A stretch of 64,000 bases of DNA from Blastococcus litoris (GTDB lineage Bacteria; Actinomycetota; Actinomycetes; Mycobacteriales; Geodermatophilaceae). The stretch is taken from contig NZ_QCZF01000010.1 in assembly GCF_003075095.1 (NCBI RefSeq), positions 62,001 to 126,000 on the forward strand, in the 5' to 3' direction. This document shows positions 8,667 to 17,157 of this stretch, piece by piece; the stretch's first letter is position 1, and each line of letters opens with the position of its first letter. The position numbers and the translations under genes were made by a program. Below the pieces are notes generated by a model. The model made no database searches. It had not been told where the DNA came from and saw nothing but the letters and a program-made list of their open reading frames with translations.

Positions 8667-9596
8667 TCAGCCGGTCCGGCTCTCCCGGTCGTAGTTCCGC
8701 CCGAGGAACTCGGGAACCCGGGCCCAGCGGAAGGCGAACACCATGACGACCAGCGTGGCCACGTACGGGATGACCAGCAGCACCTGGCTGGGGATGTCGA
8801 TCCCCGACACCTCCGCGCGCAACGCCACGACGTCCATCGTGGCGAAGAACAGCGCTCCCGCCGCGATGAACTGCGGCCGCCACCCGCCGAAGAACGTCAG
8901 GGCGATCGCCAGCCAGCCGCGACCACCGACGATGCCCTCGGTGAACGTGCCGGTGTACACCAGCGGGAGGAAGGCACCCGCGACGCCCATGAGCGCGCCG
9001 CCCACCGCCGTCGTCCAGAGCCGCGTGCGGACCACCGCGATGCCGAGGCTGTCGGCTGCCTTGGGGTTCTCCCCCACCGACCGCAGGTCCAGCCCGGCCC
9101 GCGTCCGGTACAGGAAGAACCACAGCCCGACGGTCACCAGCGCCGCGAGGTAGACCAGCAGGTTGTGCGAGAACAGCGCCTTCCCGAGCAGCGGGATGTC
9201 CTTGAGGAGCGGGATCTCCAGGCGGGGCAGCGTGTCCACCAGCGGCGTCGTGGCGGTCTGCCCGATGACGATGCGGTAGAGCAGACCGGCCAGCCCCGTC
9301 GCCGCGAAGAACAGCGCGAGGCCGACGACGAACTGGTCGAGGCGCAGCACCGTGGTGGCCCAGCCGAGGGCGAACCCGAAGAGCGCTCCGACCGCGGCGG
9401 CGACGAGGACCCCGACCGTGCTGCTGCCCGTCCCGTAGCTGACCAGGAAGCCCACGGAGGCGCCGAGCAGCATGACGCCTTCCTGGGAGACGCTGAAGAC
9501 GCCTGCCAGCCCGCCGAGCATCGTGCCCAGCGAGGCGAGCAGGTAGGGCACCATCGCGACGACGGTGAGCTGGGCGAGGACCGCGAACTCGTTCAT
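8667..9596 (-). CDS. BmpA-type ABC transporter permease (second subunit)
   Basis: The 309-residue, strongly hydrophobic protein has about eight to ten membrane segments. It matches the branched-type permease family that accompanies BMP lipoproteins, with blocks GTMLGGLAGVFSVSQEGVML, VGENPKAADSLGI and TYTGTFTEGIVGG-like. This class usually imports nucleosides or purines. Its ATG at 9596 overlaps the stop of the upstream permease (ATGA), so translation is probably coupled. It is the last gene of the four-gene importer operon. Confidence 0.92.
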   Translation of the reverse strand: MNEFAVLAQLTVVAMVPYLLASLGTMLGGLAGVFSVSQEGVMLLGASVGFLVSYGTGSSTVGVLVAAAVGALFGFALGWATTVLRLDQFVVGLALFFAATGLAGLLYRIVIGQTATTPLVDTLPRLEIPLLKDIPLLGKALFSHNLLVYLAALVTVGLWFFLYRTRAGLDLRSVGENPKAADSLGIAVVRTRLWTTAVGGALMGVAGAFLPLVYTGTFTEGIVGGRGWLAIALTFFGGWRPQFIAAGALFFATMDVVALRAEVSGIDIPSQVLLVIPYVATLVVMVFAFRWARVPEFLGRNYDRESRTG

Positions 9597-10678
9597 GCCG
9601 CTCTCCTCGCCAGCCGCCCGGCGATCACGTCGGAGAGCAGCAGGAAGATCAGGATCAGCGCCTCGATGATGAGGACCATCTCCGCCGGCACGCCGACGGT
9701 GCGCTGCATGGAACTGGCGCCGACCTCGAGGATCGCGATCCCGAAGGAGACGACGGGCACCCAGAGGGCGCTGCCGCGGGCGATCAGCCCGATGATGATG
9801 CCGAGCAGCAGGAAGTTCGACTGCATGCCCTCGAGCGCCCGGCCGTGCACGCCGCTGACCTCCAGCGCGCCGGCGAGACCGCCGAGCGCCCCGCCGACGA
9901 TCAGGGCGACGACCGCGATGCGCTCGACGCGGATGCCGTTGATGCCGGCGGCCCGCGGGTTGGTACCGGCGGCGCGCAGCTCGAACCCGGCTGCGGTCCG
10001 GCGGGTCACGACGATCGTCGCCAGGGCCACCAGCGCGGCGAGGAGGAGACCGGCGTGCACCCCGGGCGGGCCGCCGAGGGTCGGCAGCTCCGCGTTCGCG
10101 CCCACCCGCTGGGTGGCCGCCACGCCCGCGGCGGGGTCGGACCACACCTCGGTCGCGGCGTAGTCGAGCACCTGGAACGAGACGAAGTTCAGCAGCACCG
10201 TGCTGAGGATCTCGTTCACCCGGAACCGGCCCATGAGGAACGCGGCGATCCCCGCCCAGACGACGCCGGCCAGGACGCCGGCGACGATCACCAGGGGCAG
10301 CAGGACACCGGTGGGCAGGTCGCCGTAGACGATGCCCACGCCGGCCGCGGCGGTGGCGCCGACCAGCAGCTGGCCCTCACCGCCGATGTTGAACCGGCCC
10401 ACCGCCAGGGGGATGGTGAAGCCGAGCGCCAGCAGGGTGAGCGGGACCCACTTCGTGAGCGTCTCGGTGAACCCGAAGTCGGTCTTGAACGACGTCGTCA
10501 GGATCGTGCGGAACGCCTCGACCGGGTCGTAGCCGAGGGCGGCGATCACGATGCCCGAGACGACGAACGCCAGGACCAGCGCCAGCACGTAGGGCAGGAG
10601 GCCGCGCAGGAGTCGCGCGGCCGGCCCCGGTGGGGCGGGCGCGAGGGCGTCCGGCTCGGTCAGGACGGGGGCGGTCAT
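9593..10678 (-). CDS. BmpA-type ABC transporter permease (first subunit)
   Basis: This 361-residue polytopic membrane protein has a Pro/Ala-rich cytosolic N-terminus and about eight to ten membrane segments. Family blocks include PLAVGRFNIGGEGQLLVGA and RAAGTNPRAAGINGI, the EAA-like loop that contacts the ATPase. Together with the next gene it should form the heterodimeric channel. ATGA overlaps join it to both neighbours. Confidence 0.92.
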   Translation of the reverse strand: MTAPVLTEPDALAPAPPGPAARLLRGLLPYVLALVLAFVVSGIVIAALGYDPVEAFRTILTTSFKTDFGFTETLTKWVPLTLLALGFTIPLAVGRFNIGGEGQLLVGATAAAGVGIVYGDLPTGVLLPLVIVAGVLAGVVWAGIAAFLMGRFRVNEILSTVLLNFVSFQVLDYAATEVWSDPAAGVAATQRVGANAELPTLGGPPGVHAGLLLAALVALATIVVTRRTAAGFELRAAGTNPRAAGINGIRVERIAVVALIVGGALGGLAGALEVSGVHGRALEGMQSNFLLLGIIIGLIARGSALWVPVVSFGIAILEVGASSMQRTVGVPAEMVLIIEALILIFLLLSDVIAGRLARRAA

Positions 10679-12282
10679 GCGTCCTCCCGGACGCCGGCCA
10701 TCAGCCGGCCCAGCTCGTAGGCGTCGTAGGTGCCGCGGCTGCGCTCGCCGACGACCTCACCGGAGTAGAGGACGACCATGCGGTCGGCCAGCAGGCTGAG
10801 CTCGTCGAGGTCCTCGGAGATGAGGACGACGGCGCACCCCCGGTCGCGGGCCTCGTGCACCCGGTCGTAGACGAACTTGATCGAGCGCAGGTCGAGGCCG
10901 CGGGTGGGGTTCTGCAGCACCAGGACGGCGGGCTCCCGGTCGAAGGCACGGGCCAGGACCAGCCGCTGGATGTTGCCGCCGGAGAGGTTGGCCGCGGGGG
11001 CGTCGGGGCCCGGCGTCTTGATCGAGTAGCGGTCGATCGTCGTCCGGGCGTGCTCCCGCACCCGCCGCCAGTCGATCAGGCCCGCCTTCCGGTAGGACCC
11101 GCTGCGCTGCGACCCGAGCAGGAGGTTGTCGGTGACCGTGGCCGCGCCCAGGATGCCGTCGCGGTGGCGGTCCTCGGGCACGTAGGCGACCCCGGCATCG
11201 ATCCACCGGCGGGTGCGGGCGCCGGCCAGGTCGCTGCCGTCGACCCGCACCGTCCCGACCTCGGACGGGCGGACGCCGGTGAGCGCCTCGGCCAGCTCGA
11301 CCTGCCCGTTGCCGGCCACGCCCGCCACGCCCAGCACCTCGCCCGCGCGGACCGTCAGGTCGACGCCGCGGAGGGCGGGCATGCCCATGTCGTTGTGCAC
11401 GACGAGGCCTCCGACGACCAGCCGCTCCGCGCCCTGGGCGGACGGCCCGGTCTCCTCCGCCGTGACCTCCCCGACGGCGGCCAGACCCAGCGCGGCGGCC
11501 AGCTCGGAGGACTGCTCCGAGGCGACCTCGCCCACCATGAGCGACGCCAGACCGGTCGCGTCGGTGTCGGCGCGACGCACGGTGGTGAGCCGGCGCCCGT
11601 CGCGCATGACCGAGATGCGGTCGCAGATCGCCAGCACCTCGCGGGCCTTGTGCGAGATGAACACGACGCTGGTGCCCTCGGCCACGATGCCGCGCAGCGA
11701 GGCGAACAGGTCGTCGACCTCCTGCGGCGTCAGGTTGGTCGTCGGCTCGTCGAGGATGAGGATCCGCGCGCCGCGGTAGAGCACCTTGAGGATCTCCACG
11801 CGCTGGCGCGCACCCACGGACAGCCGGTCGGTCCGGGCGCGGGGGTCCACGGAGAGCCCGAACTGGTCGGAGAGCTCGGTGATCCGCCGCGCGGCCGCCC
11901 GCAGCCCGCCGGACTGCTCGGTCGTCCCCAGCACCACGTTCTCGACCACGGAGTACGTGGCCACCTGGAGGAGGTGCTGGTGCACCATGCCGATGCCGAG
12001 CCCGATGGCGTCCCGCGGGGAGCGGATGTGCGCCTCGCGACCGTCGACCCGGATGTCCCCCGAGTCGGCGCGGTAGAGGCCGTAGAGGACGTTCATCAAC
12101 GTCGTCTTGCCCGCCCCGTTGCCGCCGACCAGGCCGTGCACCTCGCCGGCGGCGAGCTCGAAGTCGGCGTCGGACAGGGCGCGCACCGGACCGAAGGTCT
12201 TGGTGACACCGGTCATCGTGAGCGGCCGGGCCGGCCCGGGCGCGGAGCCCGGGGCCGACCCGGCGGTGTGCGCAGTCGTCAT
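10675..12282 (-). CDS. BmpA-type ABC transporter ATP-binding protein, two ABC domains
   Basis: The 535-residue fused ATPase energises the importer. Domain 1 has Walker A GGNGAGKTT, a signature region LSVGARQRVEILK and Walker B ILILDEPT. Domain 2 is degenerate: the P-loop reads GVAGVAGNGQVELAEAL without the lysine, and the Walker B region reads AVLVLQNPTRGLD, although the signature LSGGN is intact. Asymmetric sites like this are normal for sugar- and nucleoside-type duplicated ATPases. The ATG at 12282 overlaps the stop of the lipoprotein gene, and the frame upstream is antisense noise. Confidence 0.95.
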   Translation of the reverse strand: MTTAHTAGSAPGSAPGPARPLTMTGVTKTFGPVRALSDADFELAAGEVHGLVGGNGAGKTTLMNVLYGLYRADSGDIRVDGREAHIRSPRDAIGLGIGMVHQHLLQVATYSVVENVVLGTTEQSGGLRAAARRITELSDQFGLSVDPRARTDRLSVGARQRVEILKVLYRGARILILDEPTTNLTPQEVDDLFASLRGIVAEGTSVVFISHKAREVLAICDRISVMRDGRRLTTVRRADTDATGLASLMVGEVASEQSSELAAALGLAAVGEVTAEETGPSAQGAERLVVGGLVVHNDMGMPALRGVDLTVRAGEVLGVAGVAGNGQVELAEALTGVRPSEVGTVRVDGSDLAGARTRRWIDAGVAYVPEDRHRDGILGAATVTDNLLLGSQRSGSYRKAGLIDWRRVREHARTTIDRYSIKTPGPDAPAANLSGGNIQRLVLARAFDREPAVLVLQNPTRGLDLRSIKFVYDRVHEARDRGCAVVLISEDLDELSLLADRMVVLYSGEVVGERSRGTYDAYELGRLMAGVREDA

Positions 12283-13310
12283 TCGACCGGGGTCACGTCG
12301 CGCTCGACCTCGATCTCGCCCGACGCGAGCTGCTCCACGATGGCGTTCACCTCGTCGGCCACGGCCTGATCGACGTTCTGCGGCGTCTGCAGCGAGATGC
12401 CCTGCTCGTAGGTCATGCCGAGGTAGCCGCCGGTCTCGCCGTCCTCGATCGAGCTGAGGATGTCGTCGAGCATCACGGAGAAGTCGTAGATGACCGACGT
12501 CAGGTAGTGGTCGGGCGACAGGTTGGACTTGTCCGTGTACTTCGCCGACATGAGGACGCCGGGGGCCGCGTCGTCCACCGCCTCGAACGCGCCGACGGCG
12601 CCCAGGTTCAGCGAGGTGAGCACGACGTCGTTGCCGTCGGCGAGCAGCTGGCTGGCGAACTGCTGGGCCTTGGTCGGGTCGTTGAAGTCGCCGGTCCACA
12701 CCGGGGTGAGCGTGGCGTCCGAGCCGCTGTCCTCCAGCGCCTGCTCGACCGCGTGCACCTCGGAGTAGGAGAACGGCAGGGTCACGCCGCCGAGGTAGGC
12801 GATCTTGCCGCTCTCGGAGGCCGAGGCGGCGAGGACGCCCAGCGGGTAGAAGGCCAGGTGGAAGTTGCGGTCGAGGACCCACACGTTCTCGGGGACGTCG
12901 GCCGGCTCGGTGTCCTGCTCGGCGATGAAGACCACGTCGGGCGCCTCGGCCGCCACGGCGACGGTGGCGTCGTAGAACTGGCTGCCGTGGGTCCACACGA
13001 CGTTGTAGCCGTCGGCGACGTACTCGCGCAGCACGCGCTCGGCGTCGGGCACCTGGACGCTCTCGGAGTAGGTGATCTCCGCCCCGTGGTCCTCCTCGGC
13101 CGCCTGGAGGGCCTCGAGCCCGAGGAACGTGTAGTCGGCGTCGGTGGTGGTGCCGGAGAAGACCGCCGCGATGCGGGTGCCCTCGCCGCCTCCGCCGCCT
13201 CCGCCGCCACCACCGCCGTCCCCGCTGTCGTCGTCACCGCCGCCGCACGCCGCGGCGGAGAGCAGGAGAGCGGTGGCCAGGGCACTGGCCAGCAGTCGGG
13301 GGGATCGCAT
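12279..13310 (-). CDS. BMP-family substrate-binding lipoprotein
   Basis: The 343-residue protein has a lipoprotein signal (MRSPRLLASALATALLLSAAAC) with lipobox LSAAAC. An acidic/Gly linker with an uninterrupted run of 11 glycines follows, then the BMP binding domain. It should capture a nucleoside or purine-like ligand outside the membrane and deliver it to the permeases. As the first gene of the operon it has a 115-bp upstream gap holding a palindrome. The ligand is inferred from the family only; the highly conserved PnrA nucleoside contacts cannot be checked by eye. Confidence 0.93.
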   Translation of the reverse strand: MRSPRLLASALATALLLSAAACGGGDDDSGDGGGGGGGGGGGEGTRIAAVFSGTTTDADYTFLGLEALQAAEEDHGAEITYSESVQVPDAERVLREYVADGYNVVWTHGSQFYDATVAVAAEAPDVVFIAEQDTEPADVPENVWVLDRNFHLAFYPLGVLAASASESGKIAYLGGVTLPFSYSEVHAVEQALEDSGSDATLTPVWTGDFNDPTKAQQFASQLLADGNDVVLTSLNLGAVGAFEAVDDAAPGVLMSAKYTDKSNLSPDHYLTSVIYDFSVMLDDILSSIEDGETGGYLGMTYEQGISLQTPQNVDQAVADEVNAIVEQLASGEIEVERDVTPVE

Positions 13311-13352
13311 GGACGGCTCCTCGGGGTCTGCCGGTTGGTGCGGCCCACCGTT

Positions 13353-13368
13353 ACCTCAGCGCTAAGGT
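13353..13368. promoter_or_regulatory. Imperfect 16-bp palindrome upstream of the BMP importer operon
   Basis: ACCTCAGCGCTAAGGT reads as ACCT-N-AGCGCT-N-AGGT with only one mismatched pair. It lies 43 bp before the lipoprotein start, at the right place for an operator. Overlapping it on the + strand is TAAGGT, but the operon is on the minus strand, so no promoter is assigned. The regulator is unknown; the adjacent WYL gene is one candidate. Confidence 0.35.
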
Positions 13369-13425
13369 GTTGGAAGTCACGGTGACGTACCGCAACCCAA
13401 TCGAGATGCGAGACGGCTGGGTCCC

Positions 13426-14403
13426 CTATGAGGTGCGGCCCCGCTCCGCGGACGCGGCTGCGGCGAAGCGCCCGCTCCACTCCCCCAGCAGGTCGCGCAG
13501 CTCGGGTGGGGAGAGGACGGCGAACTCCGCCCCCACCGTGCCCAGCGCCAGCGCCGGCCAGCTGAGGTCGTCGGCCTCCATGTGCACGCGGCAGCTGCGG
13601 GCGCCGGTCGGCTCGACCGTGGACCACTGCCCGATCCGGGCGCGCACCTCGTCGGCAGGGGCCTGCACCTCGGCCTCCACCCGGTGACCCGGCTGGCGGG
13701 AGGTGATCCCCGCCCGGACGAACTCGGCGGCGTCACCACCGGGGAGGGAGCGCGGCGCGAAGCGCGCCCCGGTCGAGCGCGGAGCGCTGAGCCGGTCGAG
13801 CCGGAAGCTGCGCCAGTCGCCCCGGTCGAGGTCGAAGGCCACCAGGTACCAGCGCCGGCCCAGGGCGACCAGGCGGAAGGGCTCGACGAACCGCTCGGCC
13901 GACTCGCCCGAGGCCGTCGTGTACCCGAAGCGCAGCCGCTCGGTGTCGCGGCAGGCCTGCGCGACGGCGGTCAGGCACGCGGGGTCGATCTCCGCCCGGC
14001 TCGGCGTCCACACGGCCGCGACGGTGACCGCGCGGAGCGCGTCCGCACGGCGGCGCAGCCGGGTCGGCAACACCTGGACGATCTTGGCCAGTGCCCGCAC
14101 CGACGCCTCCGCGGTGCCGGCGACCGGCGACTGCGCGGCGGCCTGCAACCCGACGGTCAGGGCGACCGCCTCGTCGTCGTCGAGCACCAGCGGCGGAAGG
14201 ACCGCTCCCGGGGAGAGCTCGTAGCCGCCGTCCACCCCGGGCCGCGCCTGCACCGGGTAGCCGAGCTCGCGCAGCCGGTCGACGTCCCGACGCAGCGTGC
14301 GGACCGAGACGCCGAGCCGGTCGGCCAGCTCGGCCCCGCCCCAGTACCGGCGGTTCTGCAGCATCGACAGCAGGCGGAGCGCGCGGGCGGTGGAATCGGC
14401 CAT
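13426..14403 (-). CDS. HTH-WYL transcriptional regulator (YafY/PafC family)
   Basis: The 325-residue protein has an N-terminal DeoR-like winged helix (ELADRLGVSVRTLRRDVDRL, about 22-42), then a WYL domain with RRWYLVAFD, and a C-terminal WCX-like extension. WYL domains sense nucleic-acid or nucleotide ligands in studied members. It is divergent from the DinB-family gene, the usual arrangement for these pairs, and directly upstream of the BMP operon in the same direction. It could regulate either or both. Confidence 0.92.
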   Translation of the reverse strand: MADSTARALRLLSMLQNRRYWGGAELADRLGVSVRTLRRDVDRLRELGYPVQARPGVDGGYELSPGAVLPPLVLDDDEAVALTVGLQAAAQSPVAGTAEASVRALAKIVQVLPTRLRRRADALRAVTVAAVWTPSRAEIDPACLTAVAQACRDTERLRFGYTTASGESAERFVEPFRLVALGRRWYLVAFDLDRGDWRSFRLDRLSAPRSTGARFAPRSLPGGDAAEFVRAGITSRQPGHRVEAEVQAPADEVRARIGQWSTVEPTGARSCRVHMEADDLSWPALALGTVGAEFAVLSPPELRDLLGEWSGRFAAAASAERGRTS

Positions 14404-14497
14404 GACCGGAGGTTCTCACGCATCGCGGTCAGGATCTGGCACCGATTCTCCGTAGCGTCGACGGTGACCGATCGAGGACGACGGAAGGCGACCCGAG

Positions 14498-15022
14498 ATG
14501 ACCACCACCGCGACCACCCTCACCGCCGAGCGGGCGGACCTGCTCGAGACCCTGGCCACCCACCGCTACTTCCTGCGGCACACGGTCCAGGGGCTGACCG
14601 ACGAGCAGGCCCGGCTGCGGCCGACGGCGAGCGAGCTGACGCTGGGCGGCCTGATCAAGCACGTCGCCCACACCGAGGAGATGTGGGCCGACTTCGTCCT
14701 CGACGGGCCGACGGCCATGGGCGCCGGCGACGATCCGGAGCAGCTGGAGAAGTGGGCCGCCGAGTTCCGGATGGGGCCGGACGAGACTCTCGAGGGGCTG
14801 CTCGCGCGCTACGCGGAGGTCGCCGAGCGCACCGACGAACTGGTGCGCACCGTGCCCGACCTCGACGCCTCGCACCCGCTGCCCCCGGCCCCGTGGTTCC
14901 GGCCGGGCGCCGTCCGCTCCGCACGGCGGGTGTTCCTGCACGTCGTCGCCGAGACCGCCCAGCATGCCGGCCACGCCGACATCCTCCGCGAGAGCATCGA
15001 CGGCCAGAAGACGATGGGGTGA
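14498..15022 (+). CDS. DinB-family metal-binding protein (DUF664-like)
   Basis: The 174-residue all-helical protein has the histidine pattern of the DinB/YfiT superfamily: IKHVAHTEEMW in the second helix and AETAQHAGHADILRE in the last. These supply three ligands for a divalent metal. Members include bacillithiol and mycothiol S-transferases, so a mycothiol-dependent detoxification role is possible but unproven. GGAAGG at 14483-14488 supports the ATG. A TAGCGT hexamer at 14453 is a plausible -10 element. Confidence 0.88.
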   Translation: MTTTATTLTAERADLLETLATHRYFLRHTVQGLTDEQARLRPTASELTLGGLIKHVAHTEEMWADFVLDGPTAMGAGDDPEQLEKWAAEFRMGPDETLEGLLARYAEVAERTDELVRTVPDLDASHPLPPAPWFRPGAVRSARRVFLHVVAETAQHAGHADILRESIDGQKTMG

Positions 15023-15032
15023 GAGTCCGCGC

Positions 15033-16223
15033 TCACCCCTCGCGGACGGCCGCCACGACCTCCTCCAGCGCCGCGAGGCTGTGGCCGCTCACGAACGCGT
15101 CGCAGAACGGGAGGGCGGCGGCCATGCCCCCGACCACCGGCGCGTAGCCGGGCGCGGCCTTGCGCGGGTTGACCCACACCACCCGGTGGGCCAGCCGGCG
15201 CAGCCGCCGCATCGCGTCGGCCACGTCGTCGGGGTCGTCGGTCGCCCACCCGTCCGACAGCACGACCACGACGGCACCACGTGCGAGCCCCCGGCGGCCG
15301 TGGTCGGCCACGAACCGGCCGATGCTCATCGCCAGGCGGGTGCCCCCGGCCCAGTCCGAGGACGTCGCGCCCGCACGGGCCAGCGCCAGGTCGGGGTCGC
15401 GGCCGGCGAGCTGGCGGGTCAGCCGGGTCAGCCGCGTCGAGAACACGAACGCCTCCGCCCGGGCACCGGCCACCGCGCCCTGCAGCAGCGTCAGGTAGAC
15501 CCGGGTGTAGGGCTCCATCGAGCCCGAGACGTCGCAGAGCAGGACCAGCCGCCGCGGCGTCGTCCGGCGGACCGCGTGCACCAGCCGCACCGGGTCGCCG
15601 CCCGACCGCTGGGCGGCCCGCACCGTGCGGCGCAGCTCCAGCCGGTCGCCCGACCGCCGGGTCGCCCGGATGCGACGGCTGCGCCGGACCGGAGTGCTCA
15701 GCACCAGACGCCGGACCAGCTCCCGGACCCCGGCCAGCTCGGCGACGTCGAGCTCCGCGAACGAGGTCTGCCGCAGCCGCTCCTCGGGTGAGGCGGCCGC
15801 CAGCAGCACCTCCCGCTCGGCGCCGCCGCCGTCCCCACCCGGCGTGCCGGCGGCCGCACCCGACTCCCCCGGCTGCGACGGCCGGTCGTCCGGCGGCGCG
15901 GGCCGGGTGCGCGGCTCGCTGCCGATGGGTGGGGGTGCGGTCGGGTCACCCCGGCTGTCGGCGGGGTCGAGACGGCCGTCGAACACCGCCGAGAACACGG
16001 CGTCGAAGACCGCCAGCTGCGCGCGGTCGGTCACCAGCACCACCCGGCAGGTCCAGTACAGCGCCTCCCGGTCGACCGGCGGGACCAGCTGCAGCGCCCG
16101 TGCCAGGCCCGCCGCCCGATCCGGTGGGGCCGGCAGCCCGGCGCGGTGCAGCGCGGTGGTCAGCCCCACGGCGAGCGGGCCGGCTCCGACCACGACCTCC
16201 CCGCCCGTCCCGAGGTCAGGCAC
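15033..16223 (-). CDS. coxE: VWA-domain protein of CO dehydrogenase maturation (CoxE-like)
   Basis: The 396-residue protein carries a C-terminal von Willebrand A domain with the MIDAS loop DVSGS (231-235). A Pro/Gly-rich disordered linker (about 88-135) separates it from an N-terminal helical domain. CoxE works with the AAA+ protein CoxD in assembling the CuSMo cluster of CO dehydrogenase. The GTG at 16223 lies inside the sequence GTGCCTGA that ends the upstream coxD, so translation is probably coupled. It is the last gene of the cox operon. Confidence 0.9.
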   Translation of the reverse strand: MPDLGTGGEVVVGAGPLAVGLTTALHRAGLPAPPDRAAGLARALQLVPPVDREALYWTCRVVLVTDRAQLAVFDAVFSAVFDGRLDPADSRGDPTAPPPIGSEPRTRPAPPDDRPSQPGESGAAAGTPGGDGGGAEREVLLAAASPEERLRQTSFAELDVAELAGVRELVRRLVLSTPVRRSRRIRATRRSGDRLELRRTVRAAQRSGGDPVRLVHAVRRTTPRRLVLLCDVSGSMEPYTRVYLTLLQGAVAGARAEAFVFSTRLTRLTRQLAGRDPDLALARAGATSSDWAGGTRLAMSIGRFVADHGRRGLARGAVVVVLSDGWATDDPDDVADAMRRLRRLAHRVVWVNPRKAAPGYAPVVGGMAAALPFCDAFVSGHSLAALEEVVAAVREG

Positions 16224-17157
16224 CGGCCAACCACGCCGCCCCACGGGTGCGGGCCAGCTCCTGGTCGTCCCGGTTCTTGAGCACCGTCCCCCACGTCCGC
16301 TCGACCGCCGCCGCGTCGAGCCGGTCGACGCCCAGCAGGTCCAGCGCCGCCACCCAGTCGATGACCTCCGCGATCCCCGGCGGCTTCACCATGTCCAGCG
16401 ACCGCAGCCGGTTCACCGCGGCGGCCGCCGACACCGCCAGCGGCTCGGCGCTGCCGGGCACCCGGCGCCGGACGATCTCGGCCACCCGGTCGGGCGGGGG
16501 GTAGTCGATCCAGTGGTAGAGGCAGCGGCGGGTCAGCGCGTCGTGCAGGTCGCGGGTGCGGTTCGAGGTGAGGACGACGACCGGCGGGTGCGCCGCGCGG
16601 ATCGTGCCGAGCTCCGGCACGGTCACCGCCGCCTCCGCCAGCACCTCGAAGGTGAAGGCCTCGAACTCCGCGTCCGCCCGGTCGATCTCGTCGAGCAGCA
16701 GCACCGCCGGGCCCGGACCGGGGTGCTCGATCGCCTGCAGCAGGGGGCGGCGCAGCAGGTAGTCGGCGCCGAACAGGTCGTCCTCCGCCAGCGGGGCGCC
16801 CCGGGCCTCGGCCAGCCGGATGCCGAGCAGCTGGCGCGGGTGGTTCCACTCGTACAGCGCCTCCGCGGCGTCGATCCCCTCGAAGCACTGCAGCCGGAAC
16901 AGCGGGGTGTCGAGCACCCGGGCCAGGGCCTTGGCCGCCTCGGTCTTGCCGACGCCGGGCTCGCCCTCCAGCAGGATCGGCTGGGGCAGGCGCACGGCGA
17001 GGAAGAGCGCGGTCGCCAGCCCCGGTTCGGCCAGGTAGTCGACCTGGTCGAGGGCCTCGGCCAGTGCGCCGACGTCCGGGAGGCGGGCGCGCACGTCCTC
17101 CTCCGCCCCGGCCCGCGCAGCCTCCCGTGCCGAGAGCTGGTCAGGAGGCGGGGGCAT
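16216..17157 (-). CDS. coxD: MoxR-type AAA+ ATPase (CoxD-like)
   Basis: The 313-residue ATPase has Walker A GEPGVGKT (65-72), Walker B VLLLDEID (to residue 159), a sensor block VVLTSNRTRDL and an arginine-finger region ALTRRCLYHW. CoxD unfolds apo-CoxL and drives sulfur and copper insertion in Oligotropha. Its start overlaps the end of the XdhC-YHS gene by 17 bp. Pairing with a VWA protein is the standard MoxR arrangement. Confidence 0.93.
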   Translation of the reverse strand: MPPPPDQLSAREAARAGAEEDVRARLPDVGALAEALDQVDYLAEPGLATALFLAVRLPQPILLEGEPGVGKTEAAKALARVLDTPLFRLQCFEGIDAAEALYEWNHPRQLLGIRLAEARGAPLAEDDLFGADYLLRRPLLQAIEHPGPGPAVLLLDEIDRADAEFEAFTFEVLAEAAVTVPELGTIRAAHPPVVVLTSNRTRDLHDALTRRCLYHWIDYPPPDRVAEIVRRRVPGSAEPLAVSAAAAVNRLRSLDMVKPPGIAEVIDWVAALDLLGVDRLDAAAVERTWGTVLKNRDDQELARTRGAAWLAGA

